Positions 1 to 7,171 of a stretch of DNA of 14,085 nt are shown one piece after another. The stretch comes from Patescibacteria group bacterium (GTDB taxonomy: Bacteria > Patescibacteriota > Minisyncoccia > JAHIHE01). A program made the translations under genes and the position numbers. How positions within the stretch are numbered: the stretch's first letter is position 1; each line of letters starts with the position of its first letter. The DNA is taken from positions 1 to 14,085 of the forward strand of contig JAHIHE010000139.1 of NCBI GenBank assembly GCA_018899995.1. Direction: 5' to 3'. Under the pieces are notes generated by a model. The model had not been told where the DNA came from and made no database searches. It worked only from the letters and a program-made list of their open reading frames with translations.

Positions 1-1134
1 ATATCTCTTCGCGCCGGTTTTGGTTTTGGCTTCCAAAATCCATCCCCGTAAATTTATTTTCTTGCCGCTTAAATTGGCAAGCTCAATCCATTCGCCGTCT
101 TTATCCGCTCCTGCGGGATTTGGCAAAACCTCGCTTATTATGATTTTGTCGGAAAATTCCGGCTCGCTGATTTTTATGGTCAAAGAATCCTCCGCAACAC
201 TTCCGCCGTTATCAATTTTCAAAGTTGCGCTGTATTGCCCGGCGAGCTGATACGCGTGAGAAACCGCCGCGCCCTTGGCCGTAGCGCCGTCTCCAAAAGT
301 CCAGCCATAGGTAAGCTCTTTGCCTGCCAAATCAAAAGAATCAGAGCCGTCAAATTCAACAAGTTCGCCAACCACCGCGGCTTTGTCCGCGCCCGCTTCC
401 GCGGTGGGAACATTTTTGATAGTACCAACAAAAGTTGATGGCGTGGCGGGTGATAAAGCTGAATCGGGAACTGGATCGGAAATTTGTGGATTCTCTAAAA
501 CCGGAGCAACCGCAGTTGCGGAATTGCGGGGAGTAAAATTTGAGCTGACGATAAAGTCAATTAAATTATTGTTCGCATCTTCGCCGTTTCCGCCTTCTGA
601 AGTAGCGGGCTTTCTGATTAATTTTTCACTTGCGGTAGGATTTGTTGGGATTTGACCCTCTTTAAAAATATTTTCCGCCGCGCCCCAGGCAACCGAATCA
701 ATAACTTCTCCAGTGTCTACTGCCCCAAAACGGATAGCTATGCCGTTATCCGCCGATATGACCTGCGTTGTAAAATCGTCTGCGCCGACGCTAGTAGGAA
801 AAGATCCTTCTTCACTTGACGCCCAAAGCCGCCAGCCATGCGCTTTGATAATCGTATCCTCTGTCCATGATTTTACCGAACTGTCGCTTGTGCCTGTTTT
901 TGTTCGTTTCACCAGCCGATAACCCTTAAGATTCACTGCGATATTTGTTGGGTTATAAATTTCTATAAAATCATGATTTGTTTTACCCGCGCCCTCTGTA
1001 ATTTGTACAGCCGAAATCACTAAATGATTAACCCACTCGGCTTTTGCGGCAGAATCCCAAACAAAAAATCCCGTTAAAATAAAAACGGGCATTAAAAAGC
1101 TAAAAAAACTTTTGGTTTTTGCGTTATTATTCAT
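1..1134 (-). CDS. Secreted lamin-tail / PKD domain surface protein (partial, C-terminus beyond window)
   Basis: The frame is open from the ATG at 1134 to the left edge, giving 378 codons with no stop. The N-terminus is a signal peptide: basic residues, a hydrophobic stretch (residues 9-26), and an AKA-E cleavage site near residue 32. Residues about 33-160 look like a lamin-tail domain (VISAVQITEG..HDFIEIYNPT..VNLKGYRL). A Ser/Pro/Thr-rich linker follows. Residues about 245-325 form a PKD fold with the typical YGWTFGDG (near 276-283) and HAYQLAGQYSATL. A second lamin-tail domain starts at about 330 (KIIISEVLPNPAGADKDGEWIELAN) and is cut by the edge. Such multi-domain proteins are common in Patescibacteria and are thought to act at the cell surface in adhesion or as nuclease-associated modules; the exact role is unknown. 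It lies 23 bp after dnaN and may be co-transcribed with it. Confidence 0.82.
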   Translation of the reverse strand, partial: MNNNAKTKSFFSFLMPVFILTGFFVWDSAAKAEWVNHLVISAVQITEGAGKTNHDFIEIYNPTNIAVNLKGYRLVKRTKTGTSDSSVKSWTEDTIIKAHGWRLWASSEEGSFPTSVGADDFTTQVISADNGIAIRFGAVDTGEVIDSVAWGAAENIFKEGQIPTNPTASEKLIRKPATSEGGNGEDANNNLIDFIVSSNFTPRNSATAVAPVLENPQISDPVPDSALSPATPSTFVGTIKNVPTAEAGADKAAVVGELVEFDGSDSFDLAGKELTYGWTFGDGATAKGAAVSHAYQLAGQYSATLKIDNGGSVAEDSLTIKISEPEFSDKIIISEVLPNPAGADKDGEWIELANLSGKKINLRGWILEAKTKTGAKRY

Positions 1135-1157
1135 GGCTCAATGCCCACTCTTTCCAA

Positions 1158-2288
1158 TTAAACCGTCAGCGGCAGGATAACATACAAATAATTTGATTTC
1201 TCGTTGGCGGGCTTCAGCACGGCCGGCGAGCTGGCGCCGTTTAATCCCAAAACCACTTTTTCATCTGAAACGCCGGCCAGCCCCTCAAGTAAGTCTTTGT
1301 GCTTAAATACCGCCTCAATGTCTTCGCCTTCAATATTCGCTTTTATCTTGGAGTGGTGCGAGCCAATTTCTCCGGACTCAGCCCTGACTTCAATTAAGGA
1401 CTCTGCCGCGTTCGTTTTCAGCGACAGATTCATTAGGCGCGCGTCGGAAAATAAACTTGCCATTTTAATGGAATTTGCAAGCGCTTTTGTTTCTAAAAGC
1501 ACCTTTGTTTTAAACGCCGAAGGAATAATCTGCTTATAGTCCGGATATTTGCCGTCTATAAGGCGCGATATAAGATTAATTCCATCCATTTCAAAAAGAA
1601 CCTGATTAACTGAAAGCGTAACGCGAGCCCTGTCAGCGTTATCTAAAATCCTTATAAGTTCATTGGCTGTGTTTTTGGGTAAAATTACCGAGGCGCTTTC
1701 CTGCTCGCCGGTTTTTTCTCCACTCGCAGGGGTTAAGGATATTATTTTTTCAGCCAGCCGAAAACTGTCGGTTCCAACAACCGTAAGGGTGTTTTTCGCC
1801 ATATCAAAAGACAAAAAAACCCCGCTTATTTCCGGCCTTATCTCGTTTTGGGCAACAGCGATGATTGTTGAAAGAAGAGCATTTTTAAGATCAATATTTT
1901 TTACCTCACAAAGGGCGCTTTCTTTAAGTTGTGGAATTATAGGAAACTCTTTGGCGTCTAACCCCTTAATATTGGCCGTGGCTTCATTTGTTTTAATAAT
2001 CAGGGTTTTGTTTTGACTATCCTCAATGTTTATTTTCGCGTTTGGCAACTTCGTCACAAAAGAGGTTAAAACCCTGGCTGGCGCCGTAATTCCCCCCGCC
2101 TGCTCTATTTTTGCGCCAATCCAATAATTAATTCCAACCTCTAGGTTTGTGGTGGAAATTTTTAAGCGACCCCCATCCACCTCAAGTAAAACATTTGATA
2201 AAACCGGAAGCGCCGCGCTTTTGGTGATTATTTTTTCCACCGCGGTCAGCGCTCTGTTTAAGTTTTCTTGTGTGCAAGATAATTTCAT
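1158..2288 (-). CDS. dnaN: DNA polymerase III subunit beta (sliding clamp)
   Basis: This 376-residue protein has the usual bacterial beta-clamp length. It opens with MKLSCTQENLNRALTAVEKIITKSAALPVLSNVLLE, the classic first segment of clamp domain 1, and ends in YLYVILPLTV, matching the family's C-terminal strand (usually ..MPMRL). The middle contains VGTDSFRLAEK, a conserved domain 2 element, and LISRLIDGKYPDYKQIIP at the domain 2/3 boundary. As a dimeric ring it encircles DNA and tethers the replicative polymerase and repair factors. The ATG at 2288 is preceded only by A/T sequence, with no Shine-Dalgarno site. It follows dnaA in the usual order, but with a 257-bp spacer that carries origin-like elements. 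No in-frame palindrome is visible in this gene, unlike in dnaA. Confidence 0.97.
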   Translation of the reverse strand: MKLSCTQENLNRALTAVEKIITKSAALPVLSNVLLEVDGGRLKISTTNLEVGINYWIGAKIEQAGGITAPARVLTSFVTKLPNAKINIEDSQNKTLIIKTNEATANIKGLDAKEFPIIPQLKESALCEVKNIDLKNALLSTIIAVAQNEIRPEISGVFLSFDMAKNTLTVVGTDSFRLAEKIISLTPASGEKTGEQESASVILPKNTANELIRILDNADRARVTLSVNQVLFEMDGINLISRLIDGKYPDYKQIIPSAFKTKVLLETKALANSIKMASLFSDARLMNLSLKTNAAESLIEVRAESGEIGSHHSKIKANIEGEDIEAVFKHKDLLEGLAGVSDEKVVLGLNGASSPAVLKPANEKSNYLYVILPLTV

Positions 2289-2319
2289 ATATTATATATT
2301 TTAAATATTAAATATAAAC

Positions 2320-2337
2320 TTATTATTATTATTATTA
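2320..2337 (-). repeat. Six tandem TAA trinucleotides (DnaA-trio-like)
   Basis: The plus strand reads TTA six times in a row, which is TAA x6 on the minus strand. The tract sits 12 nt from the DnaA box at 2350-2358, on the side facing the AT-rich block. TAA fits the DnaA-trio consensus. A simple microsatellite is the alternative explanation. Confidence 0.6.
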
Positions 2338-2349
2338 AGGAAAATTTTT

Positions 2350-2358
2350 TGTGGAAAA
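2350..2358 (-). promoter_or_regulatory. DnaA box (TTTTCCACA)
   Basis: The minus strand reads TTTTCCACA, one mismatch from the TTATCCACA consensus. It is the box closest to the TAA repeats. Confidence 0.55.
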
Positions 2359-2413
2359 CGCGGGTTGGGTGGTTAGTAGAAAGGGAAAAATAAATATTAA
2401 TCTGTGTTTATGT

Positions 2414-2422
2414 TGTGAATAA
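2414..2422 (-). promoter_or_regulatory. DnaA box (TTATTCACA)
   Basis: The minus strand reads TTATTCACA, a full match to TTATNCACA. It has the same orientation as the box at 2350-2358. Confidence 0.65.
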
Positions 2423-2483
2423 TTGGGGATGGTTTGTGGGGTGTTTGGGGAAATAAAAATTTAATTAGCGGTTTTTATTATTT

Positions 2484-2492
2484 TTATCCAGA
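2484..2492 (+). promoter_or_regulatory. Possible degenerate DnaA box (TTATCCAGA)
   Basis: The plus strand reads TTATCCAGA, one mismatch from consensus at position 8. It is in the opposite orientation to the other two boxes, and a chance match is possible. Confidence 0.3.
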
Positions 2493-2545
2493 TATTATAA
2501 AACAATTATTAGTATTTTATTAACAAGTTGTTTGGGGTACGGCCA

Positions 2546-4024
2546 CTATTTATTATATAGCCGCTGTTTAATCATATTTATTTCCTGTTCAATATTTTTA
2601 TCTTCCACAACAGCCCGCTGAATTTTTTGAAAAGCGTGCATTGCTGTAGTGTGGTCTCTGTTGCCGAGAATCTCTCCAATTGAAGGAAAAGAACTATTGA
2701 TCTCCACCCGCATTAAAAACATCGCCACTTGTCTGGGTTTTACCACCTCCCTTCTTCTGTTTTTGGCGCATAAATCATCCACCCCGGTGTTATAGAAGTC
2801 CGCGACTATTTTTAAAATTTCTTTCGGGGTGGTAGCGCGGCGGTAAAAGGAGGGGGCCATATCAGAAAGCACCCCCTGGACACTTTTAATTGTTACGGTT
2901 TTTGGATTGAATTCAATGAGGGCGATTACTCTGTTTAGGGCGCCCTCAAGCTCGCGCACGTTTTTTTGAATATGGGTGGCGATATAAGTAAGGATTTCGT
3001 TGGAAATATTTAGGTTTTTCTCCCCTACTTTGGCTTTTAAAATCGCCATTCTGGTTTCAAAATCCGGAAGCGTAATGTCGGCGATCATTCCGCCTTCAAA
3101 CCTGGATATTAGGCGCTCTTCAAGTGTGGGGATGGCTTTTGGCGGCCGGTCGCTGGAGATAACAATTTGCTTATTTTTTTGATACAAGGCGTTAAAAATA
3201 TGGAAAAACTCTTCCTGGGTTTTTTCCTTGCCAGCCAAAAACTGGATATCGTCAATTACCAAAAGATCAATCTGCTGGTATCGCGATTTAAATTTTTCAA
3301 CTTTTTTATCACTGATGGAAGAAATTAGTTCGGAAGCGAATTTTTCCGAGGTGGTATAGTAAACTTTTTTATTGTTATAGATTTCCAGCACCCTGTTTCC
3401 CACGGCTTGGAGAAGGTGGGTTTTGCCCAGCCCAACCCCGCCGTAAATAAAAAAGGGATTATAATTTGTTCCGAGATTTTTTGTTATAGACATTGAGGCG
3501 GCATGGGCAAGCTCGTTGTTTCCACCCACGATAAAATTATCAAAAGTATAGCGCGGGTTTAAGTTTGTTTCAAGGTTGATATTAGCCGCGGATACTACCC
3601 CGTTAGAAATTGCATTTCTCGCAAGGTCAACCGGCGCGGATGCCCACTCTTTTCCCTTGCCGGCAAAGCCGTTTGTGTTTTTGGGCCCTTCCGCTTTTTT
3701 CGCGAAATTATTGCTCCGCACAGCCGCGCTGATTATATACTTTATTATTTTTGTTTCACCCGTTGCTTCTTCCAACGACTTGACGATAAATTTGTGGTAT
3801 TTGTTTTCCAGCCACTCTTTCGTGAATCCGTTTGGCACCCCTATGACTACCTCGTTTTTATCCCGAGAAACAATAGCGGTATTTTTAAACCATGTGGTAA
3901 AGTTCGCCTTGCTCAAAAGCAGCTCTATTTGCCCCAAAACGGTTTGCCAGAGATCTTGATTGTTTAATCCGCTATCCCCACATAGAGATTTATCTCTAAC
4001 AGGGTTAGAAATTTTTGTGTCCAT
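2546..4024 (-). CDS. dnaA: Chromosomal replication initiator protein DnaA
   Basis: This 492-residue protein contains all four DnaA domains. Domain I begins near residue 25 (LWQTVLGQIELLLSKANFTTWFKNT). Residues about 100-155 form the variable linker domain II. Domain III is the AAA+ ATPase, with Walker A GGVGLGKT (195-202), Walker B LLVIDDIQ (254-261) and SSDRPP (290-295). Domain IV is the DNA-binding helix-turn-helix, with RQVAMFLMR (431-439) and the signature GNRDHTTAMHA (454-464). It binds DnaA boxes and melts the origin. Two palindromic repeats are translated within it: NPVRDKSL in the 24-residue extension before domain I (7-14), and LARNAISNG in the linker (134-142). Both lie where insertions should be tolerated. 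The ATG at 4024 has no clear Shine-Dalgarno site. A candidate promoter lies about 250 nt upstream. Confidence 0.97.
   Translation of the reverse strand: MDTKISNPVRDKSLCGDSGLNNQDLWQTVLGQIELLLSKANFTTWFKNTAIVSRDKNEVVIGVPNGFTKEWLENKYHKFIVKSLEEATGETKIIKYIISAAVRSNNFAKKAEGPKNTNGFAGKGKEWASAPVDLARNAISNGVVSAANINLETNLNPRYTFDNFIVGGNNELAHAASMSITKNLGTNYNPFFIYGGVGLGKTHLLQAVGNRVLEIYNNKKVYYTTSEKFASELISSISDKKVEKFKSRYQQIDLLVIDDIQFLAGKEKTQEEFFHIFNALYQKNKQIVISSDRPPKAIPTLEERLISRFEGGMIADITLPDFETRMAILKAKVGEKNLNISNEILTYIATHIQKNVRELEGALNRVIALIEFNPKTVTIKSVQGVLSDMAPSFYRRATTPKEILKIVADFYNTGVDDLCAKNRRREVVKPRQVAMFLMRVEINSSFPSIGEILGNRDHTTAMHAFQKIQRAVVEDKNIEQEINMIKQRLYNK
3597..3627. repeat. Family A palindrome, half decayed, in frame within dnaA domain II
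   Basis: The 24 bases at 3596-3619 are identical to 9252-9275 in jag. The left arm (ACCCCGTTAGAAA), the loop (TTGCA) and the start of the right arm are intact. The rest of the right arm has decayed to CGCAAGGT. It encodes the ARNAISNGV segment of DnaA. Confidence 0.8.
3983..4006. repeat. Family A-like palindrome in frame at the dnaA N-terminus
   Basis: TAGAGAT and ATCTCTA (3983-3989 and 3992-3998) form an inverted repeat around TT. It is followed by AACAGGGTT, which resembles the outer arm of family A. It encodes NPVRDKSL, close to the NPVRNAIS encoded by the jag copy. Confidence 0.6.
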
Positions 4025-4146
4025 AGGATTTTATTAGGGTCAGAAGCCCGATAGAATAATATTTAGGATCCTCTGAAAAACTGCCGAAAATATTTTTTCT
4101 AAACTTAACATAAATAGTTTAAGCGCCCGACTTTTCTTTCACCACA

Positions 4147-4168
4147 ATGGTTCAATTTCATTCACCAT
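4147..4168. repeat. Family B hairpin repeat upstream of dnaA
   Basis: ATGGT (4147-4151) and ACCAT (4164-4168) are inverted arms around the core TCAATTTCATTC. The total length is 22 bp, the same as copies at 10346, 10445 and 11012. In two of those copies the arms are ACGGT/ACCGT, a compensated change. Confidence 0.75.
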
Positions 4169-4237
4169 AAATCGCAAGGGTGTTGTTTTTCAGATGCTCC
4201 CTTATTTCTAACTTGCCCCGCCGTAGCTTCGACGAAA

Positions 4238-4261
4238 CGGGCCAGATCTCGCGTAGCGAGA
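4238..4261. repeat. Family D repeat (CGGGCCAGATCTCGCG..) in dnaA leader
   Basis: These 24 bases match 8662-8685 with one difference (T versus G at the loop). The right part folds as TCTCGC-GTA-GCGAGA (4247-4261). The preceding sequence CGTAGCTTCGACGAAACG forms an imperfect hairpin, as in the other copy. Confidence 0.7.
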
Positions 4262-4276
4262 AAATAAAGTATTGCC

Positions 4277-4285
4277 ATTATAGCA
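4277..4285 (-). promoter_or_regulatory. Extended -10 promoter element, likely for dnaA
   Basis: The minus strand reads TGCTATAAT, which is a perfect -10 hexamer with the TGn extension. No good -35 is present at 16-18 nt (pyrimidine-rich CTTTCT), which is typical of extended -10 promoters. It lies just after the end of the wzy2 gene and points at dnaA. Confidence 0.55.
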
Positions 4286-4326
4286 CAGCCAGGAAAGAAA
4301 GAAAGAAGTAAAAGTTGATAATTTTG

Positions 4327-5634
4327 TTAATAACCTGTGGAAGATTTGGGGAAAACGTTTTTACCCGCCTTGCTTAGGGGTTTATCTCTAATAGGAGCTA
4401 ACAAAACAACCGCCAGCCCGATAATTGTCCAAAAAATTATAGAAAGGTCGTTTTTCCAATATGTGGTGTCAACAAGCCCGTGAATAAGCGTATAAACCAT
4501 TAAGGAAAACAAAAGCGCGAATAAGGGCTTATTTTTTCTGAAATTATCCAGACCAGCCCTAAAAAACCAAAAAAGGAGGAGAATAAATCCCGCGAGTCCT
4601 AAAATTCCGGTTTCCAGCCAAAACGCCAGAAAAATATTATGCGGCTGGGGAACAGCCCATTCCAGATACGGACCGGTCCCGAGTACTCGGGATTGATAAT
4701 CCAAATAATATTTTTGGAAATTACCGGGTCCGATGCCGAGTAAAGGGTGATCTTTGCCAATAAGCCAAGCCGCGCGCCAAATCATAAGCCGCGAATTAAT
4801 TGAAGACCTGTAAGACAAGTTTTTTAAATTTTTGAATTTATCCGCGCTTGTCTGGTTAAAGGCCATAACCAAGAAAAGCAGTCCGCAAGCGGCGAGCAGT
4901 AAAAGTTTTTTACCCAAAGACAGCTTTTTAATCAAGAAATACAGCAGTAAAAAAAGCGAGAAGCCCAACGCGGCCCATGCGGCGTAAGAATAAGTAAGAT
5001 AAAAAGGAATAAAAATAACCGCCAAGGCAATCAATAAAAATATTTTTTCGGCTCTATTTCTTTTTGAGCAGCAAAACAGAAAAACGCCGGCGATTAAAGC
5101 GGGCGCCAGATACATAGCGAGGTGGTTGGGGGACAAATAAAATCCATGCAAACGGTTGTCATAGGATAAGCCGCCTAAAGATGGGGAAAAAAAGTAAACT
5201 AAGCTTATTGCCGCCGCAATAAACCCGGAAAGGAAAAATGATTTTACGACATTGGCAACCTGCTTGGGAGAGCCGATAACGGAAATTAAAACAATGAAAA
5301 ACAAAAGCGGGACAAGAAACCACCCCTTAAGAATTCCAAAGCTGATTTTTAAGTCGGGGGAAAATGTCGTGGAAACAGTCGCTCCAAAAAGGAGCAGGAG
5401 TATTCCGATTGTCAGTATTTTGTTATAGGAATTAGCCCAAAAATATTCTTTAAATTTTTTGAAAAACAAAAAGGGATGATTTTTTGTCAGCCAAGCAATA
5501 AACAAAGCATAGATTAAAATTTCCAGCGCGGTGAAAGGGATGTTTAATACGGTCAGCCGTAATAAGTAAGCCGGGAGGGAAAAAACAATTAAATATATTC
5601 CCCAGACGACTAAATTGTGATTTTTGTTAATCAT
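4327..5634 (-). CDS. O-antigen ligase/polymerase-like membrane protein (Wzy_C family), copy 2
   Basis: This is a polytopic membrane protein of 435 residues, counted from the ATG at 5634. I prefer this start to the upstream TTG at 5655 because AAGGGA sits about 11 nt before the ATG. It has roughly ten hydrophobic segments. A long extracytoplasmic loop near residues 275-335 carries RSSINSRLMIWRAAWLIGKDHPLLGIGPGNFQKYY and then AVPQPHNIFLAFWLETGILGLAGF, the typical Wzy_C (O-antigen ligase/polymerase) signature with its conserved Arg and His. Such proteins join or polymerise lipid-linked glycans on the outer face of the membrane. The palindrome at 4677-4692 is translated within this loop as SRVLGT (about residues 315-320), just before the conserved PHN. 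The start overlaps the 3' end of the preceding wzy-like gene, so the pair is probably translationally coupled. Ligase or polymerase cannot be decided from sequence. Confidence 0.85.
   Translation of the reverse strand: MINKNHNLVVWGIYLIVFSLPAYLLRLTVLNIPFTALEILIYALFIAWLTKNHPFLFFKKFKEYFWANSYNKILTIGILLLLFGATVSTTFSPDLKISFGILKGWFLVPLLFFIVLISVIGSPKQVANVVKSFFLSGFIAAAISLVYFFSPSLGGLSYDNRLHGFYLSPNHLAMYLAPALIAGVFLFCCSKRNRAEKIFLLIALAVIFIPFYLTYSYAAWAALGFSLFLLLYFLIKKLSLGKKLLLLAACGLLFLVMAFNQTSADKFKNLKNLSYRSSINSRLMIWRAAWLIGKDHPLLGIGPGNFQKYYLDYQSRVLGTGPYLEWAVPQPHNIFLAFWLETGILGLAGFILLLFWFFRAGLDNFRKNKPLFALLFSLMVYTLIHGLVDTTYWKNDLSIIFWTIIGLAVVLLAPIRDKPLSKAGKNVFPKSSTGY
4381..4391. repeat. Possible decayed family A fragment at the wzy2 C-terminus
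   Basis: The 11 bases TTTATCTCTAA also occur at 3989-3999 in dnaA. The encoded peptide PIRDKPL resembles PVRDKSL there. The other arm is not recognisable, so chance similarity is possible. Confidence 0.25.
4677..4692. repeat. Family C perfect palindrome, in frame within wzy2
   Basis: TCCCGAGTACTCGGGA is a perfect 16-bp palindrome. Related copies are at 8714-8729 and 10291-10307. It is followed by TTGA, as in the yidD copy. Confidence 0.8.
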
Positions 5635-7171
5635 TTTGATAATGTCCCTTAACAATATTAACAGTTATGGCGAAATAAACCATTAGCATCGCCAAAAGAG
5701 TCGGTGAGTAAATTGCGGTGTCAAAAAACGATTGTGCGGAAAACCAAACAAGCGAGCCGGCCATTCCCAGAGAAAAAGCGAACGGGAGCGGACTTTGGGC
5801 GCCGGCGCGTGAAAAAGAAATAAGCTTCTTGGCGCTGGCGAACAAAAGCGCGAACCAAACCAAAAACGCGGGGATTCCCATTTCAGCGGCGATATCAAGA
5901 TAGGTGTTGTGCGCGGAAACGGGTGTTCGCTCCGGCGAGCGCGCGTCCAGAGCCAGCGCGTAGGCGCCTACCCCTACGCCGGTAAGCGGCGCGCTTTCTA
6001 TAATTTTAAAGGCATTTTTCCAATTGGCAAGCCGCTCTGAGTTTGACCCTTCCCGGAAATTAAAAACCGAATAAAACCGTTCTAAAAGTAAATTAGGCGC
6101 TGAAAACATTACCAGAAGGAAAATTGCGAAAATCGCACCCAAAGCAATTTTTGTATTCCCGCGCAGGAATTTCCACGACAATACGACAAGAAAGCCGATG
6201 CCAAAAATCGCCCCTATATATCCGGCGCGGGAAAATGTCAAAAAAAGCGCCAAAAGTAAAATAACATTTAGCACTCCCAAGGCGGCTTTTGTCCGGAGCG
6301 GAAAAGACAAAAGACCCGAAAAAAGAAACAAGCTTAGTGATAAGGGCGCTACAAGCCCAAGGTAAAAAGCAAAGATGTGGGGGTCGGGGAAAAGAGAAAT
6401 CGCCCGCAGATAGGTTTGTCCGGAAATATTGACCAGCCAGCTCGGATAACTGAGAACCAGGGCGCCGAAGGAATGCCCGTAAAAAATCGGCGCGATGTTT
6501 TTTGACCAAAAATTAATAACCTCATTGATTCCGAAAACAAATTGCGCCGAAAACTGAATAATGCCGATGAGGGCGACAACGGCCGCGGAAAAAAGTATCA
6601 CTACGGCGACTTTCCCCAAAGAGGCCGCTGGTTTTAAATAATCGGCAGCCACGAAATAGAGGGGTAGAATGCTTAAAAAAAACAGCGCTCTTATGGCAGA
6701 CCGGCTTTCGTCTATGGAGAAAAATACCGACAGTAAAGACAGGGCGCCAAATACCAAAATCAGCCATGTCTGCAATTTGTTGGGAATAAACAATTTTTTT
6801 TGGGCCAAGGACTTGGCCAGCCAGATTAAAAAAAGCGCGACGATAAGGACGCGAATCAGCGAGAGATCAATGTTTTCACTGACATTTAGGGCGAATTGCA
6901 GGGGCAGGTAAAAAATAAGAGCAAGCAGCGCTTGTTTGGTTTTCCATGCCATTAATAATAAGACAACGAAGGATAAAAGAGAATACGCGAAATAAAGCCC
7001 TTGCCACGCGATAAAGTATCCGGCCGCGGCCGCCAGCAAAAAATAAAGAATCCAACCCCCGCGCCAAAAGCCCATGCCTGTGGTTTTAGGCAATGCGCTT
7101 CGGGGTTTTACTCCATTCATCCCCGTCCCCACGGACAGGGCTTTCTGGTGTTGGGGTAAATCATTTCTCAT
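5627..7171 (-). CDS. O-antigen ligase/polymerase-like membrane protein (Wzy_C family), copy 1
   Basis: This 514-residue polytopic membrane protein has about twelve hydrophobic segments. The Wzy_C-type loop is near residues 375-445: SNSERLANWKNAFKIIESAPLTGVGVGAYALALDAR, then VSAHNTYLDIAAEMGIPAFLVWFALL. The GVGVG and SAHNTYLDIAAEMG motifs are characteristic. The role is joining or polymerising undecaprenyl-linked glycan repeats at the outer membrane face. The ATG at 7171 overlaps the end of the flippase gene by 11 bp. The first 35 residues are an unusual hydrophilic extension (QHQKALSVGTGMNGVKPRSALPK). Part of it is encoded by an imperfect palindrome at 7121-7140, so a repeat may have created or lengthened this N-terminus. 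The 3' end overlaps the start of the next wzy-like gene. Two adjacent paralogues suggest one polymerase and one ligase. Confidence 0.85.
   Translation of the reverse strand: MRNDLPQHQKALSVGTGMNGVKPRSALPKTTGMGFWRGGWILYFLLAAAAGYFIAWQGLYFAYSLLSFVVLLLMAWKTKQALLALIFYLPLQFALNVSENIDLSLIRVLIVALFLIWLAKSLAQKKLFIPNKLQTWLILVFGALSLLSVFFSIDESRSAIRALFFLSILPLYFVAADYLKPAASLGKVAVVILFSAAVVALIGIIQFSAQFVFGINEVINFWSKNIAPIFYGHSFGALVLSYPSWLVNISGQTYLRAISLFPDPHIFAFYLGLVAPLSLSLFLFSGLLSFPLRTKAALGVLNVILLLALFLTFSRAGYIGAIFGIGFLVVLSWKFLRGNTKIALGAIFAIFLLVMFSAPNLLLERFYSVFNFREGSNSERLANWKNAFKIIESAPLTGVGVGAYALALDARSPERTPVSAHNTYLDIAAEMGIPAFLVWFALLFASAKKLISFSRAGAQSPLPFAFSLGMAGSLVWFSAQSFFDTAIYSPTLLAMLMVYFAITVNIVKGHYQND
7121..7140. 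repeat. Imperfect palindrome in frame at wzy1 N-terminus
   Basis: CCCCGTCC (7121-7128) pairs with GGACAGGG (7133-7140) around CCAC with a single G-T wobble. It encodes part of ALSVGTGMN. No second copy is seen in this window, so its membership of a repeat family is an inference. Confidence 0.45.

Larger units (their letters stand above)
2289..2545. other. Putative replication origin (oriC) in the dnaA-dnaN spacer
   Basis: The 257-bp spacer has a very AT-rich block next to dnaN (2289-2320), six tandem TTA units (2320-2337), and a near-consensus DnaA box (2350-2358) followed by a consensus one (2414-2422). A weaker box-like site lies at 2484-2492. On the minus strand the order is box TTTTCCACA, 12 nt, TAA x6, then the AT-rich block. 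This resembles the DnaA-box / DnaA-trio / unwinding-region order known from Bacillus subtilis (trio consensus 5'-[T/A]A[G/A]-3'). The stretch 2339-2460 is strongly strand-biased, with about 40 G and only 3 C on the plus strand. Origin function is an inference from location and motifs. Confidence 0.6.
4025..4326 (-). other. 302-bp spacer between wzy2 and dnaA: promoter plus repeat-filled dnaA leader
   Basis: No gene is visible here. Reading toward dnaA, the stretch holds an extended -10 site (4277-4285), a family D repeat (4238-4261) and a family B hairpin (4147-4168), and ends in AT-rich sequence before the dnaA ATG. If transcription starts near 4270, dnaA has a structured 5' leader of roughly 245 nt. 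Confidence 0.5.

Noticed and set aside
2320..2337. CRISPR or satellite array at the TAA repeats
   Set aside because: It is a simple trinucleotide tract without spacers. The origin context gives a better explanation.
5635..5655. Upstream TTG start for the second wzy-like gene
   Set aside because: The ATG at 5634 has AAGGGA about 11 nt upstream and is the stronger codon. The TTG start would place that motif inside the gene.
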